A stretch of DNA of 8,039 nt from contig JAJZYC010000063.1 in NCBI GenBank assembly GCA_021806125.1, positions 1 through 8,039 on the forward strand, given 5' to 3'. This stretch comes from a bacterium (GTDB lineage: Bacteria; SZUA-79; Acidulodesulfobacterales; Acidulodesulfobacteraceae). The notes beneath the pieces were generated by a model, which saw only the letters and a list, made by a program, of their open reading frames with translations, did not search any database and had not been told where the DNA came from. Made by a program: the position numbers and the translations under genes. Positions 7,530 to 8,039 of the stretch are shown here, piece after piece. Within the stretch, counting starts at the first letter, position 1. Every line of letters begins with the position of its first letter.

Positions 7530-7559
7530 ATTATATAATTTTAGTCCTTATATTGTCAA
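7530..7559 (-). promoter_or_regulatory. Consensus sigma-70 promoter driving thiE-thiC and downstream genes
   Basis: On the minus strand TTGACA (7554-7559) and TATAAT (7530-7535) are separated by 18 nt, so both hexamers match the consensus perfectly. Transcription would start near 7523, leaving a leader of about 50 nt before the thiE ATG. An 8-bp palindrome, TCAATTGA (7556-7563), overlaps the -35 box and could be an operator. There is no riboswitch-sized leader. Confidence 0.7.
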
Positions 7560-7574
7560 TTGAATCAACTCCCG

Positions 7575-7601
7575 AATCTATTATCGGAGCCGATACGGAT
7601 T
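7575..7601. repeat. Short inverted repeat between the two divergent promoters
   Basis: TATCGG at 7582-7587 and CCGATA at 7590-7595 are exact inverted copies around AG. AATC at 7575-7578 can pair with GATT at 7598-7601 outside them. It lies upstream of both candidate start sites and has no T run immediately after it, so it reads better as a possible operator than as a terminator. Confidence 0.4.
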
Positions 7602-7616
7602 AATGCAATTTATATC

Positions 7617-7645
7617 TTGCAATTTTAATATTTTTTTGTTAGGAT
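7617..7645 (+). promoter_or_regulatory. Candidate promoter for the small membrane protein gene
   Basis: TTGCAA at 7617-7622 and TAGGAT at 7640-7645 are spaced by exactly 17 nt, each matching four of six consensus positions. Transcription would start near 7652, giving a leader of roughly 55 nt to the ATG at 7706. The tRNA may share this transcript. The match is only moderate in AT-rich DNA. Confidence 0.35.
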
Positions 7646-7705
7646 ATTAAAGTTTGAAAATTAATATTAATAAATTAATTTTTATTGACAGGGGGAAGAT
7701 CAATT

Positions 7706-7855
7706 ATGGAAGACAATAACAAGCATTTTACGAAAGTAATGTGGATAGTAATGGTAATAAGCGTTATAGTTATTATCGGTCTAGGCATTTATTCCGCTAC
7801 CGGTCTTAATTATAATTTTCCGGATATGACCAGAATTCTTCCTTTATCCTTATAA
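7706..7855 (+). CDS. Small single-pass membrane protein, 49 residues, unknown function
   Basis: I do not recognise a family. The protein starts MEDNNKHFTK, a polar stretch of about 10 residues. One strongly hydrophobic helix follows at about 11-30 (VMWIVMVISVIVIIGLGIYS). The C-terminal tail is about 19 residues (ATGLNYNFPDMTRILPLSL). Charge distribution gives only a weak orientation signal. A G-rich Shine-Dalgarno, GGGGGAAG at 7691-7698, lies about 8-10 nt before the ATG, and a plausible promoter sits further upstream, so it is likely to be translated. The tRNA-Lys gene begins 25 nt after the stop with no visible terminator between. Single-helix proteins of this size are often minor subunits of membrane complexes, but no partner gene is adjacent, so no role can be assigned. 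Confidence 0.7.
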   Translation: MEDNNKHFTKVMWIVMVISVIVIIGLGIYSATGLNYNFPDMTRILPLSL

Positions 7856-7880
7856 ATATAAAAAGTACCTACAATTTTAA

Positions 7881-7956
7881 GAGCCGCTAGCTCAGCAGGT
7901 AGAGCACCTGACTTTTAATCAGGTGGTCGTGGGTTCGACTCCCGCGCGGCTCACCA
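7881..7956 (+). tRNA. tRNA-Lys (anticodon UUU)
   Basis: A complete cloverleaf is visible. The acceptor stem GAGCCGC (7881-7887) pairs fully with GCGGCTC (7946-7952). The D stem is GCTC/GAGC. The anticodon stem CCTGA/TCAGG holds the seven-base loop CTTTTAA with anticodon TTT at 7914-7916. The variable loop is five bases. The T arm is GTGGG-TTCGACT-CCCGC, with one G-T pair. Discriminator A7953 is followed by an encoded CCA at 7954-7956. The anticodon reads AAA and AAG lysine codons. Confidence 0.97.
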
Positions 7957-8039
7957 CTATTTTAAACACTTTTAAGATATTCTGTTTTTTGAATATTTTC
8001 TTGCGGTAAAGAATCGGTAAAGTTTTTTTCAAAATCCTT
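7957..8039. other. AT-rich flank after tRNA-Lys, no gene identified
   Basis: These 83 nt show no hairpin plus T run and no coding frame I can support. CGGTAAAG occurs twice, at 8004-8011 and 8015-8022, 11 nt apart (about one helical turn), which may mean nothing. Confidence 0.3.

Larger units (their letters stand above)
7474..7705. other. Divergent intergenic region between thiE and the small membrane protein gene
   Basis: This 232-nt AT-rich spacer holds promoters facing both ways (entries below), a short GC-containing hairpin, and three copies of TGCAATT at 7487-7493, 7604-7610 and 7618-7624. The first two lie within a 12-nt exact direct repeat, ATTAATGCAATT (7482-7493 and 7599-7610). A loose inverted repeat, AAAATTAAT and ATTAATTTT, sits at 7657-7665 and 7674-7682. 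Neither strand has the CTGAGA or the GCGTAGGGAA core of a TPP riboswitch. Confidence 0.6.

Noticed and set aside
7685..7690. TTGACA as a -35 box for the small membrane protein gene
   Set aside because: It lies directly before the ribosome site; a matching -10 would fall inside the coding region at about 7708 and none is present.
7881..8039. tRNA-Lys 3' end as an integration site for a mobile element
   Set aside because: No integrase, no repeated tRNA 3' fragment and no foreign gene in the window; only 83 nt follow.

Overview
The window is AT-rich bacterial chromosome (GC by eye in the high thirties). It carries ordinary cellular genes and shows no transposase, phage gene, CRISPR array or rRNA. 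The lineage cannot be fixed from this sequence. A dCache-HAMP-GAF-GGDEF sensor, a short-form ThiC and a DnaB with diderm-type domain order would suit an AT-rich, possibly anaerobic, deltaproteobacterium-like organism, but this is a low-confidence guess.

Layout. The left edge holds the last 340 codons of the replicative helicase gene dnaB on the + strand. Its stop codon overlaps, tail to tail, the stop of a long minus-strand gene row. Read in its own direction from about 7473 down to 1021, that row is: a ThiE/TenI-family thiamin phosphate synthase, the pyrimidine synthase ThiC, a DUF815-type AAA+ ATPase, a membrane diguanylate cyclase, and a ROK-family sugar kinase. Gaps between them are 92, 31, 103 and 53 nt. 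The row is headed by a promoter with perfect sigma-70 hexamers (TTGACA, 18 nt, TATAAT) at 7530-7559. The 232-nt divergent region (7474-7705) separates it from a rightward unit: a 49-residue single-pass membrane protein (7706-7855), 25 nt of spacer, and a complete tRNA-Lys(UUU) with encoded CCA (7881-7956). The last 83 nt hold nothing I can identify.

How the genes fit together. ThiC makes the HMP-phosphate pyrimidine of thiamin and ThiE joins it to the thiazole, so the first two genes form a thiamin module. No TPP riboswitch is visible ahead of either. The next three genes (DUF815 ATPase, c-di-GMP synthase, sugar kinase) have no known link to thiamin and may simply share transcription.

Points worth a second look: the ThiE-like protein lacks the second Mg-binding Asp and part of the pyrophosphate loop of classical ThiE, and also lacks the catalytic His of TenI. 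The ThiC C-terminal cluster motif is CX2CX3C, with Ser in place of the usual Gly. An 18-bp AT palindrome lies ahead of the DUF815 gene, and its 12-bp core recurs ahead of thiC. The divergent region holds three TGCAATT copies, one overlapping a candidate -35 box. I found no clear-cut undescribed system; the best candidates are these oddities and the small membrane protein.
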